This document shows, piece after piece, positions 25,467 to 34,502 of a stretch of DNA of 64,000 nucleotides (positions within the stretch are counted from its first letter, which is position 1; every line of letters starts with the position of its first letter). The notes under the pieces are model-generated. The model had not been told where the DNA came from, ran no database searches, and was given only the letters and a program-made list of their open reading frames with translations. A program made the position numbers and the translations under genes. Origin of the DNA: Rhodococcus ruber (GTDB taxonomy: Bacteria > Actinomycetota > Actinomycetes > Mycobacteriales > Mycobacteriaceae); NCBI RefSeq assembly GCF_027270735.1, contig NZ_JAPWIJ010000001.1:705098-769097 (forward strand), written 5' to 3'.

Positions 25467-26219
25467 ATGCCACCCCGTGGGCGCGCCGTGAACGATTCAT
25501 TGACCCCTGAGAACCTGACGGCGCTGGCTGCGGCGCTCGCCGAGGGGCGTCGGGCCACTGTGTATCTGCGCGAGCCGAACCCCAGCCTTGGGCTGCCCGA
25601 GGGCACGTCGGCGAAGGTGGTCTCGATCGACGGCACCACGGTCACCATCAGCCCGAAGGGCGTCAACGACGAATTGCCTTACGAGGCAGAGGAACTGCGC
25701 ATCACCCGCAATGCGGCAACCCCGCCGCCGCCGGCCAAGCGAGTACCTGCGAAGAAGGTGGCACCTTCCGTGGCCACCGACCCGGTCCGAACCCAGGCAG
25801 CGCCGGCGCAGCCCAGAACAACGCCGGTGCCGCCCAAGGCTGTGGTGGAACAATCAAGGGCAGTGGTGGAACAATCCAGGGCAGTGGTGGAACAACCGAA
25901 GACCACGCAGCCGCAACAGCAGGCTGCCCGTCGGGCCAAGAAGGCCCCAGGCGGAGTCAGCGTCACTATTCACGCCGGGGCGGACAACGATTGGTCGGTC
26001 ACGGTCACCCAGGGTGCGAAGCGGCCCACCAAGGCGCAACCGGTGAGTCCGGAGTCGGTGAGCAAGGCCGTGCGAGAGTTGGGCGACCCCATCGCACGCG
26101 ACGCAGTCGAAGCCGTCATCTCCCACGCGCGCGAGGAGGCTGCTCGCCGCGTTGCAGAACTCAGTCGTCAGCTGGAGGAAGCGCGCACCACCCTTGCCGC
26201 CCTCGAGCAGGACGTATGA
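25467..26219 (+). CDS. Hypothetical protein with Pro/Ala-rich repeat linker and coiled-coil end (250 aa)
   Basis: I do not recognise a named function. The N-terminal 85 residues look folded (TVYLREPNPSLGLPEGTSAKVVSIDGTTVTISP), followed by a Pro/Ala/Lys/Gln-rich linker (about 85-160) with a three-times repeated AVVEQ unit. Next comes a short strand-rich patch (GVSVTIHAGADNDWSVTV), and the end is a charged helix (EEAARRVAELSRQLEEARTTLAALEQD) that could form a coiled coil. There is no signal peptide or membrane helix. ATG 25467 and GTG 25488 are both possible starts. Restriction to this bacterial group and a structural or cell-envelope role are guesses. Confidence 0.6.
   Translation: MPPRGRAVNDSLTPENLTALAAALAEGRRATVYLREPNPSLGLPEGTSAKVVSIDGTTVTISPKGVNDELPYEAEELRITRNAATPPPPAKRVPAKKVAPSVATDPVRTQAAPAQPRTTPVPPKAVVEQSRAVVEQSRAVVEQPKTTQPQQQAARRAKKAPGGVSVTIHAGADNDWSVTVTQGAKRPTKAQPVSPESVSKAVRELGDPIARDAVEAVISHAREEAARRVAELSRQLEEARTTLAALEQDV
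25842..25898 (+). repeat. In-frame 21 bp tandem repeat
   Basis: Two 21 bp copies (25842-25862, 25863-25883) differ at one base, and a third copy is truncated at 15 bp. They encode AVVEQSR-AVVEQSR-AVVEQP inside the linker of the hypothetical protein. Such repeats change length by slippage. Confidence 0.85.
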
Positions 26220-26285
26220 ACCACTCACTCGTGTTCGTACACCTGTTGTTGCTAGGGTTCTGCCGACACCGCTGAGAGGGAGTAC

Positions 26286-26942
26286 ATGTTCAAGAAATTC
26301 ATGCTCGTCGTCGTGGGGGCGGCTGCAATCGTAGCCAGCGTCGGCGTGGGGACCGCATCCGCGGCCGCTCCAGCTGCTCTCGGCGGTGGCTCGGGAATCA
26401 TCGTCGGAGGCCAGGTCGAGTGCACACTGACGACGATCGGTAATGACCGCAACGGGAATCTCGTCGGCTTCACCGCCGGCCACTGTGGCCAAGCGGGCGC
26501 TTCCATCGTCCCCGAGTACGACACCTCTCTCGGCGAAGTCGGCCGCATCGCGTTCTCCAACCCGGAGTACGACTACGCCGTCATCGAATTCCAGCGCGAC
26601 AAGGTTGCACCGATCAACCGCGTGGGCAACGTGACCATCTCTCAGGTCGGCCCGCCGACGGCGTTCCCGAACATCGTCTGCAAGGAAGGCCGTACCACCG
26701 GCAACACCTGCGGTCTCGCGTACGGAGACGTCCTGCAGTCACAGGAGACCTGGGCTCAGCTGTGCGTCGTCGAAGGTGATTCGGGCAGCCCGGTCGTCGT
26801 CGGCAACACCCTCGTCGGCATGGTGAACGCCTACCTCGGCGTGGCGTGCTTCGGCCCCGAGGTCGGCACCAACTTCGACGCGATCCTTCGTAACGTCGAT
26901 CAGGGCAACGGACTCGGCGCAGGATTCGTTCCCGCTCCCTGA
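26286..26942 (+). CDS. Secreted chymotrypsin-like (S1) serine protease (218 aa)
   Basis: A signal peptide (MFKKFMLVVVGAAAIVASVGVG...ASA, cleavage near residue 26) precedes a compact trypsin-fold domain. The triad can be read as His in TAGHCG, Asp in EYDYAVIEF and Ser in VEGDSGSPV. Three or four cysteines (CTL, GHCG, IVCKEGRTTGNTCG, LCVVEGD, VACFG) suggest disulfides. The domain is smaller than streptogrisin-type enzymes with pro-regions, and no pro-domain is seen. GAGAGGGAG just before the ATG supports the start. The gene is followed by a hairpin terminator. The natural substrate is unknown. Confidence 0.85.
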   Translation: MFKKFMLVVVGAAAIVASVGVGTASAAAPAALGGGSGIIVGGQVECTLTTIGNDRNGNLVGFTAGHCGQAGASIVPEYDTSLGEVGRIAFSNPEYDYAVIEFQRDKVAPINRVGNVTISQVGPPTAFPNIVCKEGRTTGNTCGLAYGDVLQSQETWAQLCVVEGDSGSPVVVGNTLVGMVNAYLGVACFGPEVGTNFDAILRNVDQGNGLGAGFVPAP

Positions 26943-26960
26943 CGGTCCACAGTTCGCACC

Positions 26961-27004
26961 GAATGTCCCGCTCGAGCAATCCGTTGCTCGCCGGCGGGAC
27001 ATTC
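26961..27004. terminator. Hairpin terminator between convergent genes
   Basis: GAATGTCCCGC (26961-26971) pairs with GCGGGACATTC (26994-27004), and an inner stem CGAGCAA/TTGCTCG extends it. It lies between the secreted protease and the TetR gene, which converge here. Confidence 0.8.
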
Positions 27005-27028
27005 GTCGTTTCGAAGGTCCCGGAGTTG

Positions 27029-27700
27029 TCAGCGGGCGCGTGCTGACGAGTCGAACGCCCGGACCTCGGCGACGGTACGTTCCGCATCCTCCGGGGTGAT
27101 CCCCAGCAAAACAAGGCTCGACGTCGTGGCGGCCCCTGCCGGATCGGTGAGCAGTCCGGCGTTGGTGGCATCGAGGATGGACAGCGCAATCGCCTCGATG
27201 TTGAGGATGAGTACCTCTGCGGCTTGATACGAGGAGAACACGCCCTCCCGCTGACCGCGCCGGATGACGGCAGCGGCCGCTTCTCGCATCGGCCCGAGGA
27301 GATTGTGAATACCGTTGTGGCCCAGATCTGTTCGTGCGACCGCGAGAAGTAGGCGGTACTGGTCGCCGACGCGCGTGAGGGCCAGCGTCTGCCGGACGAA
27401 GACCGTCACGGCCGATTCGTCGGCGGCTGGTACGCGGCCGAGTGCCGCCGAGATGCTGTCGGCCGCTTCGAGGGCAATGCCGTCGATCAGGGCTTCGCGA
27501 GAGGCGAAGTGGGCGTAGACGGTTCGTCGAACCACCCCTGCCGCGGCCGCGACGTCGTTGATGGTTGCATCCGGATTGTCCGCCAACACCCGTTGTGCGA
27601 CATCGAGAATTCTCGCTCTGTTCGACCGAGCGTCACGTCGCTGCACGGGCGGCGCTGCGGCATCCCGTGTAGACGATCTCGACTCCGTCGTCTTACGCAC
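27029..27700 (-). CDS. TetR-family transcriptional regulator (223 aa)
   Basis: The DNA-binding helix-turn-helix lies near residues 45-70 (ATINDVAAAAGVVRRTVYAHFASREALIDG), followed by a helical ligand-binding domain. It begins with GTG and a basic leader. It diverges from the MFS transporter gene with 135 bp between starts, and a 7-2-7 palindrome in that gap is a good operator candidate. The usual arrangement implies that it represses the exporter and is released by a drug or metabolite; the ligand is not known. Confidence 0.85.
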   Translation of the reverse strand: MRKTTESRSSTRDAAAPPVQRRDARSNRARILDVAQRVLADNPDATINDVAAAAGVVRRTVYAHFASREALIDGIALEAADSISAALGRVPAADESAVTVFVRQTLALTRVGDQYRLLLAVARTDLGHNGIHNLLGPMREAAAAVIRRGQREGVFSSYQAAEVLILNIEAIALSILDATNAGLLTDPAGAATTSSLVLLGITPEDAERTVAEVRAFDSSARAR

Positions 27701-27783
27701 AGGTCAACATCTAGCACGATCGTGTGCGCAGAGTGTGGCTGCCGCCACAAAAGATTGCCGATCTTAGACGATTCTTCTTAAGC

Positions 27784-27799
27784 TGCACAGCACTGTGCA
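27784..27799. promoter_or_regulatory. Candidate TetR operator
   Basis: TGCACAG-CA-CTGTGCA is a perfect 7-2-7 palindrome 36 bp upstream of the transporter start and 84 bp from the TetR start. Its position between the divergent genes fits control of both. Confidence 0.6.
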
Positions 27800-27835
27800 A
27801 GGTGTGTCGGCACTTTGCCAACGGGGGGGAACACA

Positions 27836-29995
27836 ATGACGTTGCTTGCGATGACGCCTGTCCAAGATATGCACAAACCGTATCCACGACGCTGGTCGGC
27901 TCTGGTGATCTTGTGCCTGAGCCTGCTGATCGTGGTCATGGCCAACACATCCCTGTTGGTCGCGGCGCCGTCGATGACTCTCGACCTGAGTCTGACCAGC
28001 AGCGACCTACAGTGGGTGATCGACGGATACACCGTCCCCTATGCGTCACTGATGCTGCTGTGCGGCGTGATCGGTGATCGCTACAGCCGCCGAGGGGCAC
28101 TGATTCTCGGCTTGATCATCTTTGTGGCAGGTTCGATCGCCGGGGCACTCACCGACGCCACCCTCGGGGTCATCCTGGCCCGCATCGTCATGGGAGTCGC
28201 CGCGGCGATCGTCATGCCCGCAACCCTGTCGCTGTTGGTCTCCACGTTCCCGAAGCGGGAGCGCGCCACTGCCGTCACCGTGTGGGCGGCGACCTCGGGA
28301 CTTGCCATCGCAGCCGGGCCACTGCTGGCGGGATGGCTCCTCGAGAGCTTCACCTGGCATTCGACTTTCCTGATCAACGTTCCTATTGCGTTGGCGGCCA
28401 TCGTCGGAGCCGTCGTCCTGGTTCCGCCGTCGCGGGCCGTCGACCCCGGCGCGATCGACTGGGTCGGTGGACTGCTGTCGGTCCTGACTGTGTCGACCGT
28501 CGTCTACGCCATCATCGAGGGAATGCACTTCGGCTGGACCGTCGGGCCGCTGTACTTCGGCCTCGTCGGCCTGCTGTCGATCGTGGGCTTCGTCGGATGG
28601 GAACTGCGCCACCCCAATCCGCTGCTCGACGTCCGAATATTCTGCTCCCGCATCCTCAGTGGCGCGACCCTCGCGGTGCTGGTGTTCTTCCTGGTCACGT
28701 TCGGTGCGATCTACTTCGTCGCCCAGTACCTCCAGTTCGCTCTGGGGTACGGCCCGGTGTCCACGGGTGTGCACCTCTTGCCGTTGGCCGGAGCAGTCTT
28801 CGTCGGTTCCGGAATCACGATGTGGCTCACACCCAAACTAGGACCACGCATCACCGTGACCGCAGGCATGATCGTGGGAACGGTGTCCGTCGTCTCGCTG
28901 ATCGGAATCGATCCGACCGCAACGTACTCCGACTTCCTACCCGTGCTGACGCTGCTCGGTCTCGCGATCGGCCTGTCGGTCTCACCATGCACCGACGCCA
29001 TCATGGGCGAGTTTCCGGACAGCAAGCTCGGTGTGGGCGGCGGACTCAACGACACAGCGCTCGAACTCGGCGGCTCGCTGGGAATCGCCGTGCTCGGCTC
29101 TGTGCTCGCCGCGTCCTATCGCCAGGGAATCGAAGGCTTTCTGCAAACGTTCCCCGGGAAGCAACCGAACGGCCAGTACACCGGGCAGGCAGCGGAAGGG
29201 CTTGCTGCGTCTCAGGATTCGCTTGCCGGTGCAGTGATCGTGTCCGACATCATTCGCGCCCAGAATGCGTTTCTCAGTGGATTTGCAGACAATTTGCAGG
29301 CCAATGCCGTGGCCGCGTTCGGCGACGCCGTGGCGCACACCAGCCTGGTTGCCGCCGTGGTGTTCGGCGTCGGCACGGTGATCGTGGCGCTGCTGATCCC
29401 CTCGCGGAGCGCGGAACTGGCTGTCTCCTCGGAGAGGATCGCGTTCGAGCCGATCGTGCCCTTCGTCGTTCCGCCGGCCAAGGATGGAGCAGCCGTTCGT
29501 GAGGTAGCCGAACTCGAGCAACTACTGGAACGGCCGTCGGCTGCAAAAATCGACAGGCCCAGTGTGCGACGCGCAGTACGTGCCGCAGAGGAAATTTCAC
29601 CGAAGGTCTTGCCGAAGGCTGTGCCGGCGCGCACTGTGGCCGAGCCGTCTCTGGTGGACGCAGAACTCGAACGCCCCAGCATCTATCAGCTGGCCTCGAA
29701 GGTGTACGAATTGGACGCATCGGTCGCCCGACAGGCCAGTGTGGACACCAAGTCCGGTGAGCGAGTGACAATCCACCAGCTCGCGTTGTCGAACCTGGCG
29801 CGCACCCGACGCGTCGAGGCAGAGGAAGCTCTCGACGCCGCACTCGAGCTCAGCGATCTCCCGGTTGCACCCGCTCCGGAGCCGGTGCAACCCGTTGCTC
29901 CGCTGCAGACCTTCTACCAGAGGGCGAGCAAGCAACATACGAACTGCACAGAGTTCAAGGAACGCTCGAGCTCCATGTGGGCAATGCCGCTGTAG
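27836..29995 (+). CDS. MFS drug exporter, DHA2 (14-helix) family, with long C-terminal extension (719 aa)
   Basis: This is a proton-driven efflux pump of the EmrB/QacA type. About 14 membrane helices span residues 20-530, with motif A-like GVIGDRYSRRGAL and motif C-like GLAIAAGPLLAGWLL. The last approximately 190 residues are hydrophilic and unlike the usual transporter: Pro/Ala/Glu-rich, with ERPSIYQLASKVYELDASVARQ and several short helices, predicted cytoplasmic. ATG 27836 is preferred because GGGGGGGAA lies upstream; an in-frame TTG 21 bp earlier is weaker. It is divergent from its probable TetR regulator. Confidence 0.87.
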   Translation: MTLLAMTPVQDMHKPYPRRWSALVILCLSLLIVVMANTSLLVAAPSMTLDLSLTSSDLQWVIDGYTVPYASLMLLCGVIGDRYSRRGALILGLIIFVAGSIAGALTDATLGVILARIVMGVAAAIVMPATLSLLVSTFPKRERATAVTVWAATSGLAIAAGPLLAGWLLESFTWHSTFLINVPIALAAIVGAVVLVPPSRAVDPGAIDWVGGLLSVLTVSTVVYAIIEGMHFGWTVGPLYFGLVGLLSIVGFVGWELRHPNPLLDVRIFCSRILSGATLAVLVFFLVTFGAIYFVAQYLQFALGYGPVSTGVHLLPLAGAVFVGSGITMWLTPKLGPRITVTAGMIVGTVSVVSLIGIDPTATYSDFLPVLTLLGLAIGLSVSPCTDAIMGEFPDSKLGVGGGLNDTALELGGSLGIAVLGSVLAASYRQGIEGFLQTFPGKQPNGQYTGQAAEGLAASQDSLAGAVIVSDIIRAQNAFLSGFADNLQANAVAAFGDAVAHTSLVAAVVFGVGTVIVALLIPSRSAELAVSSERIAFEPIVPFVVPPAKDGAAVREVAELEQLLERPSAAKIDRPSVRRAVRAAEEISPKVLPKAVPARTVAEPSLVDAELERPSIYQLASKVYELDASVARQASVDTKSGERVTIHQLALSNLARTRRVEAEEALDAALELSDLPVAPAPEPVQPVAPLQTFYQRASKQHTNCTEFKERSSSMWAMPL

Positions 29996-30053
29996 CTCTC
30001 CCTGCCCGCCGCCCACACCCGCCCGACCGTCCCACCTGCCCGTTCACCCCACT

Positions 30054-30094
30054 CGCGTGAATGGACCATTGCAATGCAGTGGTCCATTGACGCG
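30054..30094. terminator. Long hairpin between convergent genes
   Basis: CGCGTGAATGGACCA (30054-30068) pairs with TGGTCCATTGACGCG (30080-30094) with one G-G mismatch; the loop is 11 bases. It separates the convergent MFS and ilvD genes and could terminate both or be a dispersed palindromic element. Confidence 0.65.
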
Positions 30095-30165
30095 GCGGGG
30101 AGGCGAGCGGGGGAGACGGGCGGGCGGGGGTGGAAGGGCGGGGGTGGGGAGCAGGGGGCGGGTGA
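30095..30165 (+). other. G-rich tract with quadruplex potential
   Basis: The plus strand is a nearly pure purine run containing at least eight runs of three to five G within 70 bp, directly after the hairpin. The opposite flank (30001-30050) is C-rich, so the whole interval is strongly skewed. It is non-coding. Confidence 0.7.
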
Positions 30166-30168
30166 GTG

Positions 30169-31896
30169 CTAGATCAGCACCGCACCGTTCGAGGCCGAGC
30201 CCACCAGCTTCGAGTACTTCGCCAGCACTCCGCGGGTGTAGCGCGGCGGCAGCGGAGCCCAGCCCTCTGCGCGGGAGTCGAGTTCGGCTGCATCGACCAG
30301 GAGATCGAGGGTGCCCTTGCCGACGTCGAGTCGGATTTGGTCACCGTCGCGGACGAAGGCGATGGGACCGCCGTCGACGGCCTCGGGGGCCACGTGTCCG
30401 ACGCACAGGCCGGTGGTGCCGCCGGAGAACCGTCCGTCGGTGAGCAGCAGGACATCCTTGCCCAGGCCCGCGCCCTTGATCGCGCCGGTGATTGCGAGCA
30501 TCTCGCGCATTCCCGGCCCGCCCTTGGGTCCCTCGTAGCGGATGACGACGACGTCGCCGGCGGTGATGGTTCCGTTCTCCAGAGCATCCATAGCCGCGCG
30601 TTCACGCTCGAAAACTCGTGCGGTGCCGACGAATACGTCGGAGTCGAAGCCTGCGGACTTGACGACGGCCCCGCCCGGAGCAAGTGAGCCCTCCAGGATG
30701 GTGATGCCGCCTGTCGGGTGGATCGGCTTGTCGAGTGCGCGCAATACCTTGCCGTCGGGATCGGGCGGTGCGATGTGAGCGAGGTTCTGCGCCACGGTCT
30801 TTCCGGTGACCGTCATGCAGTCGCCGTGCATCAGGCCGGCGTCGAGCAGAGCCTTCATCACGACGGGCACTCCGCCGATCGCGTCGACGTCCGTCATGAC
30901 GTGCTTGCCGAACGGTTTGACGTCCGCGAGGTGGGGAACCTTCGCACCGACGCGGGTGAAGTCCGCGAGGGTCAGCTCGACCTGAGCTTCGTGGGCGATG
31001 GCGAGGAGATGCAGGACCGCATTGGTGGAGCCACCGAAGGCCATGACGACGGCGATGGCGTTCTCGAACGCTTCCTTGGTGAGGATGTCGCTGGTGCGGA
31101 TGCCGCGTCGGAGAAGGTCGACGACGGCCTCACCGCTGGCGTGTGCGAATCCGTCGCGACGGCGATCGGGTGCGGGCGGCGAAGCGCTGCCGGGCAACGA
31201 CATTCCCATGGCCTCGGCTGCACTGGCCATGGTGTTGGCGGTGTACATTCCGCCGCAGGCACCTTCGCCGGGGCAGATGGCGCGTTCGATGGTGTCGACG
31301 TCGGCGCGCGACATCAGTCCGCGTGAACATGCCCCGACGGCCTCGAATGCATCGATGATCGTCACCTGATGCTCGCTGCCGTCGGACAGGGTGGCGAAGC
31401 CGGGCAGTGTGGAGCCCGCGTAGAGGAACACGCTCGCCAGGTCCAGACGTGCTGCGGCCATGAGCATTCCGGGCAAGGACTTGTCGCAGCCGGCGAGCAG
31501 AACGGAACCGTCGAGACGCTCTGCGCTGATGACGGTCTCGACGCTGTCGGCGATGACCTCACGGGAGACCAGCGAGAAGTGCATGCCCTCGTGGCCCATC
31601 GAGATACCGTCCGACACCGAGATGGTGCCGAATTCCAGGGGATACCCGCCGGCCGCGTGGACGCCCTTCTTGACCTCTTTGGCCAGCCGCTCGAGAGAGA
31701 GGTTGCAGGGGGTTATCTCGTTCCACGACGATGCGACACCGATCTGAGATTTGACCCAGTCGTCGTCGCCCATGCCGACGGCGCGGAGCATGCCGCGCGC
31801 TGCCGTCTTCTCCAATCCGTCGGTGACGTCGCGACTACGCGGTTTGACGTCGATGTCGGTGGGTTGCTCTTCCGAAGGATTCTGCGGGGTCGTCAT
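30169..31896 (-). CDS. ilvD: Dihydroxy-acid dehydratase IlvD (575 aa)
   Basis: This iron-sulfur enzyme removes water from 2,3-dihydroxy acids in valine, leucine and isoleucine synthesis. Cluster and active-site signatures are visible: [56 protein letters not shown] and [21 protein letters not shown]. The length matches the family. The other ilv genes are not nearby, as is common for ilvD in this order. It converges with the MFS gene across the hairpin and G-rich tract. Confidence 0.95.
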   Translation of the reverse strand: MTTPQNPSEEQPTDIDVKPRSRDVTDGLEKTAARGMLRAVGMGDDDWVKSQIGVASSWNEITPCNLSLERLAKEVKKGVHAAGGYPLEFGTISVSDGISMGHEGMHFSLVSREVIADSVETVISAERLDGSVLLAGCDKSLPGMLMAAARLDLASVFLYAGSTLPGFATLSDGSEHQVTIIDAFEAVGACSRGLMSRADVDTIERAICPGEGACGGMYTANTMASAAEAMGMSLPGSASPPAPDRRRDGFAHASGEAVVDLLRRGIRTSDILTKEAFENAIAVVMAFGGSTNAVLHLLAIAHEAQVELTLADFTRVGAKVPHLADVKPFGKHVMTDVDAIGGVPVVMKALLDAGLMHGDCMTVTGKTVAQNLAHIAPPDPDGKVLRALDKPIHPTGGITILEGSLAPGGAVVKSAGFDSDVFVGTARVFERERAAMDALENGTITAGDVVVIRYEGPKGGPGMREMLAITGAIKGAGLGKDVLLLTDGRFSGGTTGLCVGHVAPEAVDGGPIAFVRDGDQIRLDVGKGTLDLLVDAAELDSRAEGWAPLPPRYTRGVLAKYSKLVGSASNGAVLI

Positions 31897-32116
31897 GACT
31901 CTCCTGAGCGGTCGGCGTACGCGCGTTCTCAGGTTCCGCTCCTGAGTCGCATTCCCGTCAACACTAAACCTGTGGTTGCCGCCGTCCGTCGGCCTGCACC
32001 CAACTCCCTTACCGGAATGCCCTCCATCGAGTGACGAATGGCCCTGTCGAGCACGGCGAGCTCGGGGCGACAGTGGGTGCAGCCACCGCGTCGGGGTGGG
32101 AGGGCGAGGAGAGTCG

Positions 32117-33118
32117 ATGAACGATCAGCCGGATACAGCGGTGGTGGAGATGCTGGTGGAGCTCGCGTGTCGGGCACCGTCGGTGCACAACAGTCAGCCG
32201 TGGCGGTGGACCTACTCCGCACGTGAACTCGATCTGTACACCGACAGCTCGCGGTTGCTCGGGGTGATAGACCCGGCCGAGCGACAGATGGTGTTGAGCT
32301 GTGGGGCAGCGTTGGACCACCTTGACAAGGCTGCCGCGGCGTTGAGGTGGACAACCGAGATCGATCTGCTGCCCACACCGGGTGCGCCCGATCATCTCGC
32401 GCGTGTTCGCTTCGTGCACGACGCGCATCCTCGGTCGCACGAATTCGATCTGTTGGCAGCGATCAACCGCCGCCACTCGGATCGGCGGGCGTTCGGACCG
32501 GTGCCGAGCAATCGCATTCTGACGCGGTACCTCGGTCAGGATCACTACGGCACGGCGATGACCGTCCTGTCGGCAGAGTCCAAACAGACGTTGGCGAAGG
32601 CCTCGACGCTGAGCGCGAGCGTACGAAAGTACGACGCGACCTATCAGGCAGAGATCAGATGGTGGGCCGGCCACTCGTTCCGCTCGGGAGGAATTCCGCC
32701 GGAGGCCCTGACGAACCGGGCCGAGGCGTCGAGGGTGCAGGTCGGGCGACAATTTCCCGAACCGCATCGGGTCGCCAGAACTGTCACGACCGAGCCGGTC
32801 GAGGACGAGTCCACCGTGGTGTTGCTCGGCACGGCATCGGACGAACGCCACGATTGGTTGCAGTGCGGCCGAGCCATGTCCGCATTCCTCCTGGCCGCAA
32901 CCGCGGACGGGCTGGCGACATGCCCCTTGACGCATCTGACGGAACAGTCGGGAAGCAGGCACCTGGTCGAGTCTCTGGCCCCGCGAAACGGTTTGGCGCA
33001 GGTGCTGATTCGAATCGGCACCCCCATGATCGGCTCGCCGCCACCTCGAACCCCGCGCCACGCCGTGGCGTCGGTGCTGTCTGCGCCCGCTCGCACCTCG
33101 AACAGGAGACGATCGTGA
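32117..33118 (+). CDS. Acg-family nitroreductase-like FMN-binding protein (333 aa)
   Basis: This belongs to the Rv2032 (Acg)/Rv3131 family, a two-lobed nitroreductase-fold protein thought to bind FMN but to lack reductase activity. Family signatures are [15 protein letters not shown] near the start and [13 protein letters not shown] in the middle. In mycobacteria these genes belong to the hypoxia (DosR) regulon. Here the gene opens a four-gene stress operon with two universal stress proteins. I see no convincing DosR box upstream. ATG 32117 has GAGGAGAG just before it; the open frame further 5' is not supported. Its stop overlaps the next start (GTGA). Confidence 0.85.
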   Translation: MNDQPDTAVVEMLVELACRAPSVHNSQPWRWTYSARELDLYTDSSRLLGVIDPAERQMVLSCGAALDHLDKAAAALRWTTEIDLLPTPGAPDHLARVRFVHDAHPRSHEFDLLAAINRRHSDRRAFGPVPSNRILTRYLGQDHYGTAMTVLSAESKQTLAKASTLSASVRKYDATYQAEIRWWAGHSFRSGGIPPEALTNRAEASRVQVGRQFPEPHRVARTVTTEPVEDESTVVLLGTASDERHDWLQCGRAMSAFLLAATADGLATCPLTHLTEQSGSRHLVESLAPRNGLAQVLIRIGTPMIGSPPPRTPRHAVASVLSAPARTSNRRRS

Positions 33119-33996
33119 TTCTTGCAGCTCATCAAAAAATCGTTGTGGGCGTCGATGGTTCGCCCAGCAGCATCAGCGCTGCGCTCTGGGCAGCGACCAT
33201 CGCAGAGAGACTGGGCTCTCCGATGCACATCGCCGGGGCTGTGCAGCAGCCCGCGTTCTATCTGGGCGAGCCCGCATCGGTGATACCGAGGGACGTGTGG
33301 GACGAGCAGCGCCGCGCGGCCGAACTCGTCGTGTCCGACGTTGCCGCCGCTGTGCTGGCCCGGCATCCGAACAGTGCAGTGACGACCTCGGTGGAGGAGA
33401 CGTCCGCATGCGCGATGATGGTCGAATTATCTCGTACCGCGCGGATGCTCGTCGTCGGCAACTCCGGTTCGGGGCCGATCGTGTCCGCATTGTTCGGGAG
33501 TACGGCGCAGGAGGTCTCGAACGCGGCCCAGTGCCCGGTGATCGTGTGGCGGGAGGGAGCCGACGCCGTCGACGCACCGATTCTCGTCGGTATCGACGGC
33601 AGCGCGACCAGTGAGGTGGCCGTCGGGCAAGCCTTCGAGCTGGCCTCGTTGTTCGGCGTGTCGATGATCGCCGCGCTTGCCTGGAACTCGTTGTCGCAGG
33701 GAGCGGCGCTCTCTCCGCCCGGATCGCCCGACACCACGGAGATCGAGCGTGAACAGCGGATTCTGATGTCCGAATGTCTGGCCGGGTGCGCCGAGAAATA
33801 TCCGGATGTCAGCGTCGAAAATATTGTGCAACAAGGAAACCCCGCCCACTTGTTGGTCGACCTGTCCAAGCGAGCCGGTCTCGTGGTGGTCGGCAGCCAT
33901 GGTCGCGGAGTGGTTGCGCGAGCGCTGTTCGGATCGACCAGTAGCAACCTCACCCGGCATGCCCACTGCCCGGTGATTATCTGCAGAGACCGATGA
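33115..33996 (+). CDS. Universal stress protein, tandem Usp domains (293 aa)
   Basis: This protein has two Usp domains of about 145 residues each. Both start with IVVGVDGS or ILVGIDGS and end with the ATP-binding G2XG9XG(S/T) pattern (VVGNSGSGPIVSALFGSTAQ; VVGSHGRGVVARALFGSTSS). Such proteins bind ATP and act in survival under hypoxia or starvation. GTG 33115 overlaps the Acg gene's stop and has AGGAGAC upstream. A much longer open frame reads back into the Acg gene and is spurious. It overlaps the next gene by ATGA. Confidence 0.92.
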   Translation: MILAAHQKIVVGVDGSPSSISAALWAATIAERLGSPMHIAGAVQQPAFYLGEPASVIPRDVWDEQRRAAELVVSDVAAAVLARHPNSAVTTSVEETSACAMMVELSRTARMLVVGNSGSGPIVSALFGSTAQEVSNAAQCPVIVWREGADAVDAPILVGIDGSATSEVAVGQAFELASLFGVSMIAALAWNSLSQGAALSPPGSPDTTEIEREQRILMSECLAGCAEKYPDVSVENIVQQGNPAHLLVDLSKRAGLVVVGSHGRGVVARALFGSTSSNLTRHAHCPVIICRDR

Positions 33997-34502
33997 CGAA
34001 ACGCACCGTACCGAACAGCATGCACGGTAGCGACGAGCGTCGACGAATTCTCGATTCGGCCACTGCACATCGGCTCGCGCGACGAGCAGCTGTTGCACGA
34101 CTGATCGGCCACGACCACTTCGGGCCCACCATCGACATCGTGTCCATCGTCTGGATCGGCACTCGGGTGTACTTCTACGCCGATGGGCGGTCGCGATTGG
34201 GACGCAGTGTGCTCGATTCCGCGGTCGTCCTGGAAGTCGACGCCGAGGATGGCGCACGCATGACCGACTCGACTGTGGTGATACACGGAATTGCGCGTGC
34301 GGTCGTGGATGCGCGAGTCGAAGTCCTCGAAGATGTACTGCCGCGACCACATTCGGACGGTCCGCCGATGCACAGACTCGTCGAAGTGAGCCCGACATCG
34401 GTTTCGGGGGTCGAACTGGCGCACTGCCCGATATGTGTCTGTCGCCTTGCGTCGGACACAGCCACGACCGTAGGCATCGAGACAGGAAAACGACATGAGT
34501 AA
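33993..34502 (+). CDS. Pyridoxamine 5'-phosphate oxidase-like split-barrel protein (169 aa)
   Basis: The strand-rich core (GPTIDIVSIVWIGTRVYFYADGRSRLGRSVLDSAVVLEVDAEDG) resembles the FMN-binding split-barrel fold of PNPOx-like proteins, followed by a small C-terminal part with CPICVCRLA. Members in actinobacteria bind FMN, F420 or heme; which applies here cannot be read. It sits between two universal stress protein genes with 4 and 8 bp overlaps, so it belongs to the stress operon. The assignment is moderate because sequence similarity to characterised members is low. Confidence 0.55.
   Translation: MTKRTVPNSMHGSDERRRILDSATAHRLARRAAVARLIGHDHFGPTIDIVSIVWIGTRVYFYADGRSRLGRSVLDSAVVLEVDAEDGARMTDSTVVIHGIARAVVDARVEVLEDVLPRPHSDGPPMHRLVEVSPTSVSGVELAHCPICVCRLASDTATTVGIETGKRHE

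Noticed and set aside
31897..32116. Possible DosR box before the Acg operon
   Set aside because: No stretch close to GGGACT-N4-AGTCCC was found by eye; partial GGG/CCC matches were too poor.
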